Source of the DNA: Fodinibius roseus
GTDB taxonomy: Bacteria; Bacteroidota; Rhodothermia; Balneolales; Balneolaceae
NCBI RefSeq assembly: GCF_900129315.1
Contig: NZ_FQUS01000002.1
Span: 186,001-250,000 of the forward strand
Length of the DNA stretch: 64,000 nt
Direction: 5' to 3'
A program made the translations under genes and the position numbers. Positions 1 to 7,085 of this stretch are shown piece after piece. The notes beneath the pieces are model-generated. The model saw only the letters and a program-made list of their open reading frames with translations. It was not told where the DNA came from and searched no databases. The stretch's first letter is position 1; every line of letters starts with the position of its first letter.

Positions 1-1
1 G

Positions 2-706
2 CGTGCGGGAGATTACTACGTGATTGAGGAAGGAGTTGAAGAGGGCGAAGAAGTGGTTACTCACGGCAATTTCAAGCTCGACAGCGCTGCTCAGCTGGCG
101 GATAATCTTAGTATGATGAACCGTGAGCCGGGGAGTGGAGCAAATCGTGCGGGCCATGATCACAGCGGAATGGAAGAACGGAGGATACAACAGGAAGAAG
201 ACCATAGCGAGCATACTGATAATCGGTCGGAGATACGTGGAGTCAACGCCGAAGTACCGCAAGAATTTCGCAACCAGTTACGACAGATTGTTAGCGAATA
301 TCTGGATCTTAAAGATGCTTTGGTGGAAGACTCCAATCCAGGAGAAGTTTCGAACCAGGCCGAACGTTTCCTTAGCCAACTGGACCATGCTGATATGTCG
401 CTGTCGAAAAAGAAGCCGCACGATCGCTGGATGGAGTTGCACGAAAAATTACGTCGAGGGGCCGAACAAATTGCCGGATATAATGCCCTCAAAACTCAAC
501 GAAAAGCTTTTTTCCTGTTGTCAGAAGTACTGGTGGAAAGTGTCCGCGAATTCAGTATTGATGGTATTTTATACTACCAGTTCTGTCCGATGGCTTTTGG
601 GGAGGAAGGCGCCTACTGGCTTAGCGAAGAGAAGGAAATTAGCAATCCCTATTTAGGGAAGAAAATGCCATCGTGCGGTGAAATTATCGAAGAAATAACA
701 ATTTAG
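2..706 (+). CDS. Efflux RND periplasmic adaptor (CusB-like), C-terminal part with DUF3347 domain; 5' truncated by window
   Basis: The frame is open from base 2, so this is the 3' end of a longer gene that begins before the window. The first 30 or so residues (VIEEGVEEGEEVVTHGNFKL) match the membrane-proximal end of HlyD/CusB-type adaptors, which join an inner-membrane RND pump to an outer-membrane channel for metal export. A polar, His-rich linker follows (HDHSG, EDHSEHTD), which could touch metal. The last ~150 residues look like a DUF3347 domain, known as a C-terminal extension of Bacteroidota CusB proteins; its FCPMAFG motif with nearby Cys and Met fits Cu/Ag handling. The PII-like gene 28 bases downstream supports a CusABC-type heavy-metal efflux locus. 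The pump itself lies outside the window, so the metal is inferred. An internal ATG at 116 is not a credible start. Confidence 0.8.
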   Translation, partial: RAGDYYVIEEGVEEGEEVVTHGNFKLDSAAQLADNLSMMNREPGSGANRAGHDHSGMEERRIQQEEDHSEHTDNRSEIRGVNAEVPQEFRNQLRQIVSEYLDLKDALVEDSNPGEVSNQAERFLSQLDHADMSLSKKKPHDRWMELHEKLRRGAEQIAGYNALKTQRKAFFLLSEVLVESVREFSIDGILYYQFCPMAFGEEGAYWLSEEKEISNPYLGKKMPSCGEIIEEITI

Positions 707-734
707 CATTAGTCATCAAATATACTCTGTCATT

Positions 735-1073
735 ATGAAATTAATTAAAGCCTATATTCGTATCGATATGTTTGAGACAGTACATAGGGCTCTAAACAAA
801 GAAGGATATACAAGCATGACGGTAATGGAGGCCGAAGGAATGGGCAGCTATAGTGATCCGAAAGATCAGCATAGCTCCCTGAAATTTCCGGCGCTGCATT
901 CCAAAGTGGTGAAGCTGGAAATGATCTCGGAAGCTGAACATGTAGATGACATCGTTCAGGTTATCCATGAAAATGCCAGTACGGGACATCCCGGAGACGG
1001 CCTGATGGTGGTACTGCCGGTGGAACGGAGTATTCGTGTCCGGGATGGGGAGGAGCGGAGATACACGGTTTAA
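735..1073 (+). CDS. PII-like signalling protein of the metal-efflux-associated type
   Basis: This 112-residue protein opens with MKLIKAYIRIDMFETVHRAL, the beta-alpha start of PII/GlnB folds, and keeps a long loop region (residues ~35-55), a VVKLEMI strand and a GHPGDG turn before the last strands. Canonical GlnB binds ATP/ADP and 2-oxoglutarate and senses nitrogen. This one lacks the usual T-loop uridylylation context and sits directly behind an RND metal-efflux adaptor. A PII subgroup (PII-NG) encoded beside cusABC-type pumps is known, and this gene fits it by length and position. A role in controlling the pump or sensing nucleotides or metals is inferred. It is the last gene of its operon; a strong bidirectional terminator lies 280 bases downstream. 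Confidence 0.78.
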   Translation: MKLIKAYIRIDMFETVHRALNKEGYTSMTVMEAEGMGSYSDPKDQHSSLKFPALHSKVVKLEMISEAEHVDDIVQVIHENASTGHPGDGLMVVLPVERSIRVRDGEERRYTV

Positions 1074-1507
1074 TTTATTCCTTCAGTGAATAATTATTTG
1101 TTCAGGTATTTTACTGGAATTCGAGAGTCTGATGCCCGTAGACGCTGTGTATACTAGTTTCTGTAAAAATAGGTGAGTGGGAAAAAGAAAGGCCATGGCT
1201 ATGTTTAATTGATCGCTTAAAATCATAACTAAACCATCATTGCCATGGACTCTGATGGAAAGAATAAGGAAACTGAAGCAGAAAGTCAGCTGGCCAAAGG
1301 AAGGCTGGTCTGAGTATCTATCTATTGGCAGAAAGTTTAGCATTAAACATTAAAAAAGCCTGCCGAAATATTCCTGCAGGCTTTTTAATTGATTTTAGTT
1401 GCTGACTAATCAGATAAATAAATGTGAACGAGGAATGGTTAATTTCCAAAGTCAAGCTTATCTATATTTTGCGTGGAGGATTAATTTCCACACTACTAAT
1501 TCAGCTT
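1074..1507. other. Intergenic region between convergent genes
   Basis: This 434-base stretch separates the PII-like gene from the alcohol dehydrogenase, which converge. It holds one strong bidirectional terminator (1353-1386). A possible 32-codon reading frame on the plus strand (ATG 1255 to TAA 1353) ends at the terminator and begins MERIRKLKQKVSWPKEGW. It has no recognisable family and no clear ribosome site, so I do not call it a gene. No other convincing coding signal is present on either strand. Confidence 0.5.
1353..1386. terminator. Bidirectional intrinsic terminator
   Basis: AAAAAGCCTGC at 1353-1363 pairs perfectly with GCAGGCTTTTT at 1376-1386 across a 12-base loop. It gives an 11-bp stem with a T run on either strand, so it can end both the rightward efflux/PII transcript and the leftward alcohol dehydrogenase transcript. 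Confidence 0.9.
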
Positions 1508-2548
1508 TTATTCATTCTCCAGGATTACTTTCAGTGCTTTCTCTTCAGACGCATTGCCGAACGTGTCATAAGCTTCCATGATCTCATCCAGTTTAAAGTG
1601 GTGTGTTATGAGCTGATCGGGTTGCAGTTTTCCGGATCCCACGGTTTTCATCAGCATCGGGATGGTGTAGGTATCGACCAGCCCGGTCGTCAGCGTGATA
1701 TTTTGAACCCATAGCTTTTCAAGTTTGAGATCTACGCTCTTGCCGTGAACGCCTACATTGGCAACATGTCCCCCGGCTTTAACGATATCCTGGCAGATAT
1801 CAAAAGTAGCCGGGATTCCTACCGCTTCGATAGCAACATCAACTCCCTGGTCGCCGGTGAGCCCCATGATACTGTCAACGGCGTTGCCGTCGCTGCTGTT
1901 GACCGTTTGGGTAGCGCCAAATTCCCGGGATACCTCCAGCCGGTTGTCGTCCAGGTCCACCATAATAATTTCAGCCGGGGAATAGAACTGGGCCGTCAGC
2001 AGTGCGGCGAGACCGATGGGTCCGGCTCCCACAATCGCAACGACATCGCCCGGTTTTACTTTCCCGTTGAGCACCCCCACCTCGAAACCTGTCGGCAAGA
2101 TATCGCTGAGCATCACCAGAGCTTCCTCATCAGCCCCTTCGGGTATGTGATAAAGACTCGTGTCGGCATGGGGAATGCGAACATACTCGGCCTGGGTACC
2201 GTCAATGGTATTTCCGAGAATCCATCCCCCGTTTTCGCAATGGGAATACATCTGTTTCTTGCAGTTCGGGCATTTTCCACAAGCGGTGATACAGCTTATC
2301 AGGACAGGATCTCCCTTTTTGAAGTTGGAGACTCCTTCTCCTGCTTCATCAATAATGCCCACTCCTTCGTGACCGAGGGTGCGTCCGTCAGTCACCGTGG
2401 GCACATCTCCCTTCATAATATGGAGGTCCGTGCCGCAAATCGTCGTCTTAGTAATTTTAACGACGGCGTCTGTTGATTCCTGTATTTCGGGTTTGGGCTT
2501 TTCCTCGTATGCGCGATTATTCGGACCATGATAGACAAGTGCTTTCAT
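1508..2548 (-). CDS. Zinc-dependent alcohol dehydrogenase family protein (medium-chain)
   Basis: A 346-residue medium-chain dehydrogenase of normal length. Catalytic zinc ligands are Cys38 (TICGTDLH) and His60-Glu61 (GHEGVG). A structural zinc lobe is formed by Cys90, Cys93, Cys96 and Cys104. The Rossmann nucleotide site is VGAGPIG near residue 172, followed by an acidic VDLDDNR strand end that favours NAD over NADP. The family oxidises alcohols or reduces aldehydes in the cytoplasm, and the substrate cannot be read from sequence. The sequence resembles the isopropanol/butanediol-dehydrogenase-like branch. A GAGAGG ribosome site lies about 10 bases before the ATG. The GntR regulator gene lies upstream on the same strand 372 bases away and may control it. 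Confidence 0.92.
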   Translation of the reverse strand: MKALVYHGPNNRAYEEKPKPEIQESTDAVVKITKTTICGTDLHIMKGDVPTVTDGRTLGHEGVGIIDEAGEGVSNFKKGDPVLISCITACGKCPNCKKQMYSHCENGGWILGNTIDGTQAEYVRIPHADTSLYHIPEGADEEALVMLSDILPTGFEVGVLNGKVKPGDVVAIVGAGPIGLAALLTAQFYSPAEIIMVDLDDNRLEVSREFGATQTVNSSDGNAVDSIMGLTGDQGVDVAIEAVGIPATFDICQDIVKAGGHVANVGVHGKSVDLKLEKLWVQNITLTTGLVDTYTIPMLMKTVGSGKLQPDQLITHHFKLDEIMEAYDTFGNASEEKALKVILENE

Positions 2549-2920
2549 AATAGGTACCTCTCAGATAAGTTAAATGGGCTGTGTAAATATTGTTATTACT
2601 ATTTATGTGCTGCCTGCACCCGGTCGCCGGATATTTTCGGCAGCATCTGCTATAGGTTGTATTAATGCAATTGTTGTACCACATGTGACCGGTACCACCG
2701 TTTTGTTAGCAGGTGCTTATTTAAGGGCTGCCGGCCCTCTTCAGGCAGTGATAAAGGAGAGTAAATTATCGGTGGGATGTGCTGTCTTGCCGGGAAGCTT
2801 GCAGGATTGCAACGGTGGGGAGCTTTTAATTTGCAGGGCTGCAATGATAACCTGTAAAAAATGATTGAATATAGACAGCAGCTGGAAAGAAAAAATTCGA
2901 TGGTACAGCCGCCGGATATA
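2549..2920. other. Intergenic region upstream of the alcohol dehydrogenase
   Basis: 372 bases between two minus-strand genes. It should hold the dehydrogenase promoter, but no box is convincing. A small CTGCC/GGCAG stem-loop lies near 2731-2748. No coding frame here looks real. Confidence 0.4.
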
Positions 2921-3724
2921 TTATTTTTCTTCCTTAAAGACCGGCGTAAATTCCTTCAGGGTGATATTGTTTTCCTTTTGGGTCGAAGAAGAGGCAGAGG
3001 TACGATCGGCCATCATCTCAAAAACCATTTTATCGTTCCGGTAATACCGCTGTTGATAATACACCGGCTTGTTTCCCACCGTATATGAAATCCGTGTGAT
3101 CAATAGAACGGGAGCATGGATATTGATTTGCAGGTGAGTGGCCAGTTTCTTGTTGGCAAGAGCCGCCTCAATTCTGTAACAGCCCCTCTCTATCGGTATT
3201 TCAAATTCTTCTTCCAGGATAGTGAAAATCGTTTGATGCCGGAGATCATAGCCTTCTATGAGCTGCCCGTAAAAGATGGGCAGCCATGTACTGTCAAATG
3301 CGATAGGCTGACCGTCACCGAGCCTGATGCGCTCAATTTCAACAGCCAGACTCTTGTTTTGCATTTCAAGGGAGGAGAGAATATCATGTTGACCGGCAAT
3401 ATCCTTCTGGGTAAAAGACACTACCTCTGAGCTTGCTTTCATCCCCGATTCAGCCAACTCTTCAGAAAAATCGTTGAGCGTGGAAAAGGAGTGATGGGAC
3501 CGGTGGTCCGTCACAAAAGAACCGAGTCCCTGGCAGCGGTAGATAAGATCTTCATTTTCCAGGGTCTGGAGGGCACGCCTGACGGTGACACGGCTCACAT
3601 CAAACTTGTCACACAGCTCATTTTCAGAGGGAAGTTTTTCGTCCGCCTCATAGTGACTCTCATCAATCCGGCTGCGCAGCCACTCCGAAATTTGGGTATG
3701 TCTGGGGATTCCTTCTTTCAGCAT
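2921..3724 (-). CDS. GntR family transcriptional regulator with UTRA domain (HutC/FarR type)
   Basis: A 267-residue regulator with a winged-helix domain at about residues 8-75 (SEWLRSRIDESHYEADEKLP; ELCDKFDVSRVTVRRAL is the recognition helix). A UTRA ligand-binding domain follows at roughly 90-245. The motif LLITRISYTVGNKPVYYQQR is typical of UTRA, which binds small acids, sugars or amino acids and releases DNA. It should act as a dimeric, ligand-responsive repressor in the cytoplasm. Repeats of the form ACAAGTAA lie 48-65 bases before its start and again (reverse orientation) in the leader of the divergent sulfur operon, so autoregulation and control of that operon are plausible. Its ligand is unknown. 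Confidence 0.9.
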   Translation of the reverse strand: MLKEGIPRHTQISEWLRSRIDESHYEADEKLPSENELCDKFDVSRVTVRRALQTLENEDLIYRCQGLGSFVTDHRSHHSFSTLNDFSEELAESGMKASSEVVSFTQKDIAGQHDILSSLEMQNKSLAVEIERIRLGDGQPIAFDSTWLPIFYGQLIEGYDLRHQTIFTILEEEFEIPIERGCYRIEAALANKKLATHLQINIHAPVLLITRISYTVGNKPVYYQQRYYRNDKMVFEMMADRTSASSSTQKENNITLKEFTPVFKEEK

Positions 3725-3771
3725 GGAGTTGTGATTAGTGATGTCTGACTATTTTCAAAGTACCATTTTAT

Positions 3772-3789
3772 ACATGTAATAACAAGTAA
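3772..3789. promoter_or_regulatory. Candidate GntR operator near the regulator's own start
   Basis: ACATGTAA (3772-3779) and ACAAGTAA (3782-3789) form an imperfect direct repeat with 10-base spacing, one helical turn, about 50 bases before the gntR start. ACAAGTAA recurs as its complement TTACTTGT at 4113-4120. Confidence 0.35.
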
Positions 3790-3956
3790 TATTAACTGTT
3801 CTTATTATTTGATCCTGTGAGCCTGCTGGCTTAGCAAAATGTACTGCGATTCCGTCGGATTTCGGACTTTTCTTCGTAAAACAGGTCCACTATTCGCCTC
3901 AAAAGCTGCCCTCAATCTGACTCAAACTGTCTGATTATCCCCGCGTCCCCTACCTT

Positions 3957-3980
3957 TGACAGGCTCCTGTCAGCTATAAT
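3957..3980 (+). promoter_or_regulatory. Inverted repeat next to a TATAAT box
   Basis: TGACAG (3957-3962) and CTGTCA (3967-3972) form a perfect 6-bp inverted repeat, followed at 3975-3980 by TATAAT. A TTGACA overlaps the left arm, but the 13-base spacing is too short for a standard sigma-70 promoter. The combination suggests an operator inside a rightward promoter. Confidence 0.3.
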
Positions 3981-4106
3981 ACGCATGATAATGGGCGCTA
4001 TACCGATACATAACGATATAATGTCTATATTCGGTCAGTATCCCCGTCCGTGCAGCGGGGGGCATAAACAGAATCTATCCGGTTGATAAAGAATAAATGC
4101 ATTTAT

Positions 4107-4130
4107 TTGTATTTACTTGTATTGACAAGT
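4107..4130. promoter_or_regulatory. Candidate regulator site in the sulfur operon leader
   Basis: TTGTATTTAC (4107-4116) is followed at once by TTGTATTGAC (4117-4126), a tandem 10-bp repeat with one mismatch. Overlapping it, ACTTG (4115-4119) and CAAGT (4126-4130) form an inverted repeat. The TTACTTGT core is the complement of ACAAGTAA near the gntR start. Confidence 0.4.
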
Positions 4131-4339
4131 TGGATATAAACACTTACTTTAATAAGAGATAAGAAAACAGATCAATGGCGTATGAGAATCAACGGTTATT
4201 GATACAATGACAACTAAAAGAGGGCTCTGTCAAACCAGGAATTTTGATCAATATCAAAACCGGAGCAAATCCAAAACCGCAGCATGTATAATGGAACTTC
4301 GGGGATATTGAATACGCGAAATGCAATAATTGGTCAAAC

Positions 4340-4360
4340 GAACGGTTTTGCAAGGCTTTC
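4340..4360 (+). repeat. Dispersed repeat copy A
   Basis: GAACGGTTTTGCAA, one purine, then GCTTTC. This matches copy B at 43346-43366 at 20 of 21 positions, and in both places AAAACAATA follows 8-14 bases later. A looser copy lies in reverse orientation at 24227-24248. Here it abuts the start of the first sulfur gene. Confidence 0.55.
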
Positions 4361-4376
4361 CAAAAAATAAAACAAT

Positions 4377-4937
4377 ATGATGGATCTATTATATGAACCT
4401 TGGCCATGGTATATAGCGGGACCTGTTATCGGTTTGACAGTCCCCCTTCTGTTGTTGGCAGGCGGCAAAATGTTCGGCGTTTCGGCCAATCTTCGTCACA
4501 CCTGTGCGGCCTGCACCTTCGGGAAGGTCGATTTCTTTAACTACGACTGGAAAACGGCCGGCAGATGGAATTTTACTTTTTTGGCCGGTTCCGTAATTGG
4601 CGGCTTTTTGGCGGGACACGTGTTTGCCAATCCCGATCCCATTAACCTGTCTTCCGCAACGATAGCTGATTTACAGGCTTTGGGAATCCGGGACTTTGAC
4701 GGTCTTGTACCGGATGACCTGTTTGTCTGGAGTTCACTCGGGACGGCAACGGGACTGACGGTACTGGGACTCGGTGGTTTCCTGGTGGGCTTCGGTGCGC
4801 GGTATGCCGGGGGATGCACCTCCGGACATGCAATCTCGGGTCTTTCGGATCTGCAGCTGGCGTCGCTGCTGGCCGTTTTCGGATTTTTTATTGGCGGACT
4901 GCTCATGACGTATCTCATTTATCCATTGATCCTATAA
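4377..4937 (+). CDS. YeeE/YedE family sulfur-transport protein, N-terminal half-type
   Basis: A 186-residue inner-membrane protein with about four or five hydrophobic segments and the conserved Cys motif GGCTSGH (near residue 144), the signature of YeeE/YedE (TsuA-like) thiosulfate or sulfur-compound transporters. A second Cys pair, TCAACTFG, lies near residue 42. In many Bacteroidota the transporter is split into two genes, and the partner follows 6 bases downstream. The start could be either of two consecutive ATGs (4377 or 4380); no ribosome site decides between them. It opens a cluster with a persulfide-type MBL-rhodanese protein and a SulP permease, pointing to import and oxidation of reduced sulfur. 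Confidence 0.87.
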   Translation: MMDLLYEPWPWYIAGPVIGLTVPLLLLAGGKMFGVSANLRHTCAACTFGKVDFFNYDWKTAGRWNFTFLAGSVIGGFLAGHVFANPDPINLSSATIADLQALGIRDFDGLVPDDLFVWSSLGTATGLTVLGLGGFLVGFGARYAGGCTSGHAISGLSDLQLASLLAVFGFFIGGLLMTYLIYPLIL

Positions 4938-4943
4938 TCTGAA

Positions 4944-5381
4944 ATGAAGAACACCATGAAACTCACAGAATATCTGAAGTACTTGTCTATAGGTATCGGC
5001 TTCGGCTTCGTATTAGTCAAGTCGGAAGTTGTATCCTGGTTTCGTATTCAGGAGATGTTCCGGTTTGATTCCATTCATATGTACGGAATCATCGGTCTTG
5101 CAGTAATCGTTGGCATGATTTCTGTGCAATTAATAAAGCGGTATAATATGACGGACGTGAACGGGAATCTCATTTCCATACCGGCCAAAGATTCATCGCA
5201 GGTTACCCGTTACATGGTCGGAGGGAGTATTTTCGGCCTGGGCTGGGCCTTGCTGGGTGCATGTCCCGGACCGATGTTCGCCCTGCTCGGCAGCGGCCTT
5301 ACCGTAATGATCGTACCGATCGCTGCGGCCCTGCTCGGAACCTATGTTTACGGGGTACTGCGACCTAAATTACCCCATTAA
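4944..5381 (+). CDS. YeeE/YedE family protein, C-terminal half-type (DUF6691-like)
   Basis: A 145-residue membrane protein with about four hydrophobic stretches and the motif LGACPGPMFALLGSG near residue 105. This is the second YeeE-type cysteine motif and complements GGCTSGH in the upstream protein. The two halves are presumed to form one channel for thiosulfate or a related sulfur species. The gap to the upstream gene is only 6 bases, so translation is probably coupled. A second in-frame ATG lies four codons downstream. It is 33 bases ahead of the MBL-rhodanese gene. Confidence 0.87.
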   Translation: MKNTMKLTEYLKYLSIGIGFGFVLVKSEVVSWFRIQEMFRFDSIHMYGIIGLAVIVGMISVQLIKRYNMTDVNGNLISIPAKDSSQVTRYMVGGSIFGLGWALLGACPGPMFALLGSGLTVMIVPIAAALLGTYVYGVLRPKLPH

Positions 5382-5414
5382 AAGAGTATTTATTAACCAA
5401 AAAGGAGAACGATT

Positions 5415-6818
5415 ATGTATTTCAAACAATTTTTTGATGAAAAATTAGCGCAATACGCCTATCTGGTCGGCTGTCAGGCTAATGGAACAGCCGTGGTTAT
5501 CGACCCGATGCGGGATATTGACCAGTATATTAATGCGGCGGCCAAAGAAAACCTGACCATTGTGGCGGCAGCCGATACGCATATTCATGCGGACTATATT
5601 TCCGGGCTGCGCGAGTTTGCCGAGCGGGGCGTGAAGGTCTATGCGTCGGACGAAGGCGATGAAGACTGGAAATATGAGTGGCTTAACAACAGCAGGTACG
5701 AATATGAATTGCTTCACGACGGCGATACCTTTGCCATCGGAAACATCACCTTTAAAGCCTGGCATACACCGGGACACACCCCCGAACACCTGAGTTACTA
5801 TATCACCGATGGAGCCGCTGCCGGTGAACCGATAGGCATCGCCACCGGGGACTTTATCTTTGTGGGGGATGTGGGGCGGCCCGACCTGCTTGAATCGGCG
5901 GCGGGCATGAAGGATGTGATGGAGCCCTCCGCCCGCACGCTTTACAAGTCGGTAGAAGAGTTTAAAAAGGAGACTGAATACCTGCAGGTATGGCCGGGAC
6001 ACGGCGCCGGAAGCGCCTGCGGTAAGGCTTTGGGGGCCATTCCCGAAAGCACCGTAGGGTATGAACTCCGGTACAACAACTCCCTGAAGTCCGCTACCTC
6101 GGAAGAGGAGTTTGTGCGTTTTATCCTCGATGGTCAGCCGGAACCACCACTCTATTTTGCACGCATGAAGCGCGATAACAAAATGGGTCCAAAGCTGCTC
6201 GATGGCATCCCTCAGCCCGACCGGCTGACCCTGGGCCAGTTGAACACTATTGTGGCGGAAAATCGGGGCACCTTGCTTGATACACGATCCCGAGAGGCTT
6301 ATTCCGGGGGACACCTGCCTGGTTCGCTGCTTTCCACGCTTAACAGGCAGTTCAATACGGTGGCCGGATCCTATATAACTGAGGAGGAGACCATCTACCT
6401 GGTGGTTGATGAACACAATGTGCGGGAAGCGGTGCTCGATTTGATCCGCATCGGACTGGATAATATCGGCGGATATGTAACGCCGGCCGACCTGCAGATG
6501 TACGCAGAGCAGCGGGGAGCGCTGGAGAAGCTGGAAGTAGGTACGTTCGAGACGGTCCGCGAAAAGAAAAATAATCCGGACTACATAGTGCTGGACGTTC
6601 GCAAGGCCTCTGAATATGAGGAAGGTCATATAGAGGGAGCCTTGAATTTCGCCCATACGCGTCTGGCGGAAAACTTGGATAAGATACCCGCGGACAAAAC
6701 ACTGCTGGTCCATTGTCAGACCGGGGGACGTTCTTCGGTGGCTTCGGCCTTCCTGGCCGGCAACGGCTACGATGTCATATTTATTGATGACGACTACGAA
6801 AATGTTGAGTCTGACTGA
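5415..6818 (+). CDS. MBL-fold persulfide-dioxygenase-like protein with two rhodanese domains
   Basis: A 467-residue cytoplasmic protein. The metallo-beta-lactamase domain (about residues 1-230) carries THIHAD at 55-60, HTPGHTPEH and the GDFIFVGDVGRPDLL segment, the metal site of ETHE1-type persulfide dioxygenases. Two rhodanese domains follow. The first (about 265-360) reads LVVDEHN where the active-site Cys loop should be, so it is degenerate. The second (about 375-467) has the catalytic loop HCQTGGRS with Cys434. Such fusions are thought to oxidise glutathione persulfide to sulfite and exchange sulfane sulfur. AAGGAG lies 8 bases before the ATG. The carboxyl end is short, stopping at DDDYENVESD where other rhodaneses carry a GGxxAW tail. 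Confidence 0.92.
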   Translation: MYFKQFFDEKLAQYAYLVGCQANGTAVVIDPMRDIDQYINAAAKENLTIVAAADTHIHADYISGLREFAERGVKVYASDEGDEDWKYEWLNNSRYEYELLHDGDTFAIGNITFKAWHTPGHTPEHLSYYITDGAAAGEPIGIATGDFIFVGDVGRPDLLESAAGMKDVMEPSARTLYKSVEEFKKETEYLQVWPGHGAGSACGKALGAIPESTVGYELRYNNSLKSATSEEEFVRFILDGQPEPPLYFARMKRDNKMGPKLLDGIPQPDRLTLGQLNTIVAENRGTLLDTRSREAYSGGHLPGSLLSTLNRQFNTVAGSYITEEETIYLVVDEHNVREAVLDLIRIGLDNIGGYVTPADLQMYAEQRGALEKLEVGTFETVREKKNNPDYIVLDVRKASEYEEGHIEGALNFAHTRLAENLDKIPADKTLLVHCQTGGRSSVASAFLAGNGYDVIFIDDDYENVESD

Positions 6819-6870
6819 CGATTCGGTCCCCGGCGGTAAAACCGGTGTCCCCCCGTAACCCGTATTGCTC

Positions 6871-6947
6871 CGCCGGGGAGCCCGACAGGCTCCCGGAACG
6901 TTGAATGGGAAGGCAGAGCCTGGTCGGCCGCTGCGTGGAACCTTCCC
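6871..6947 (+). other. Two adjacent hairpins between MBL-rhodanese and SulP genes
   Basis: GGGAGCC (6876-6882) pairs with GGCTCCC (6888-6894) over a 5-base loop, extended by CC/GG with a bulge. It is followed by GGGAAGG (6907-6913) with CCTTCCC (6941-6947), which enclose GCAG/CTGC and GCC/GGC inner stems. There is no T run, so this is not a clear terminator. It may moderate read-through into the SulP gene or stabilise the upstream mRNA. Confidence 0.4.
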
Positions 6948-7085
6948 GATCACCCGAAAGGGATAAGGAAGAAGTCGGCCAGGATTTTCCGGCGGGATTC
7001 AAAACAGGGAGTTATATACATGCGTAATTTAACGTTTACGGGCAAGTGTAACTGAAAACGGCAAAGGATATAAAAACGATTACCA

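Larger units (their letters stand above)
3725..4376. other. Divergent control region between GntR gene and sulfur operon
   Basis: 652 bases with no credible gene. It holds short repeats at 3772-3789 and 4107-4130 (candidate GntR operators), an inverted repeat beside a TATAAT box (3957-3980), a CCCCG/CGGGG hairpin (4042-4060) and, just before the first sulfur gene, one copy of a dispersed repeat (4340-4360). A 72-residue minus-strand frame at 4189-4407 overlaps the sulfur gene start and has no coding character. Confidence 0.5.

Noticed and set aside
1255-1353. A 32-codon frame ending at the terminator after the PII-like gene
   Set aside because: Position before a terminator is tempting, but there is no ribosome site or known family. 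It is recorded in the intergenic entry only.
2574-2864. A 96-codon plus-strand frame before the alcohol dehydrogenase
   Set aside because: It has no ribosome site or family, and it sits in the expected promoter region of a minus-strand gene.
4189-4407. A 72-codon minus-strand frame overlapping the first sulfur gene
   Set aside because: It runs into a well-supported gene on the other strand and has no signature.
5445-6953. A 502-codon open frame on the minus strand opposite the MBL-rhodanese gene
   Set aside because: It is fully antisense to a clear gene, has no domain or signal, and its residue mix (many Arg, Gly, Ile in shadow pattern) is that of a complementary reading of GC-rich coding DNA.
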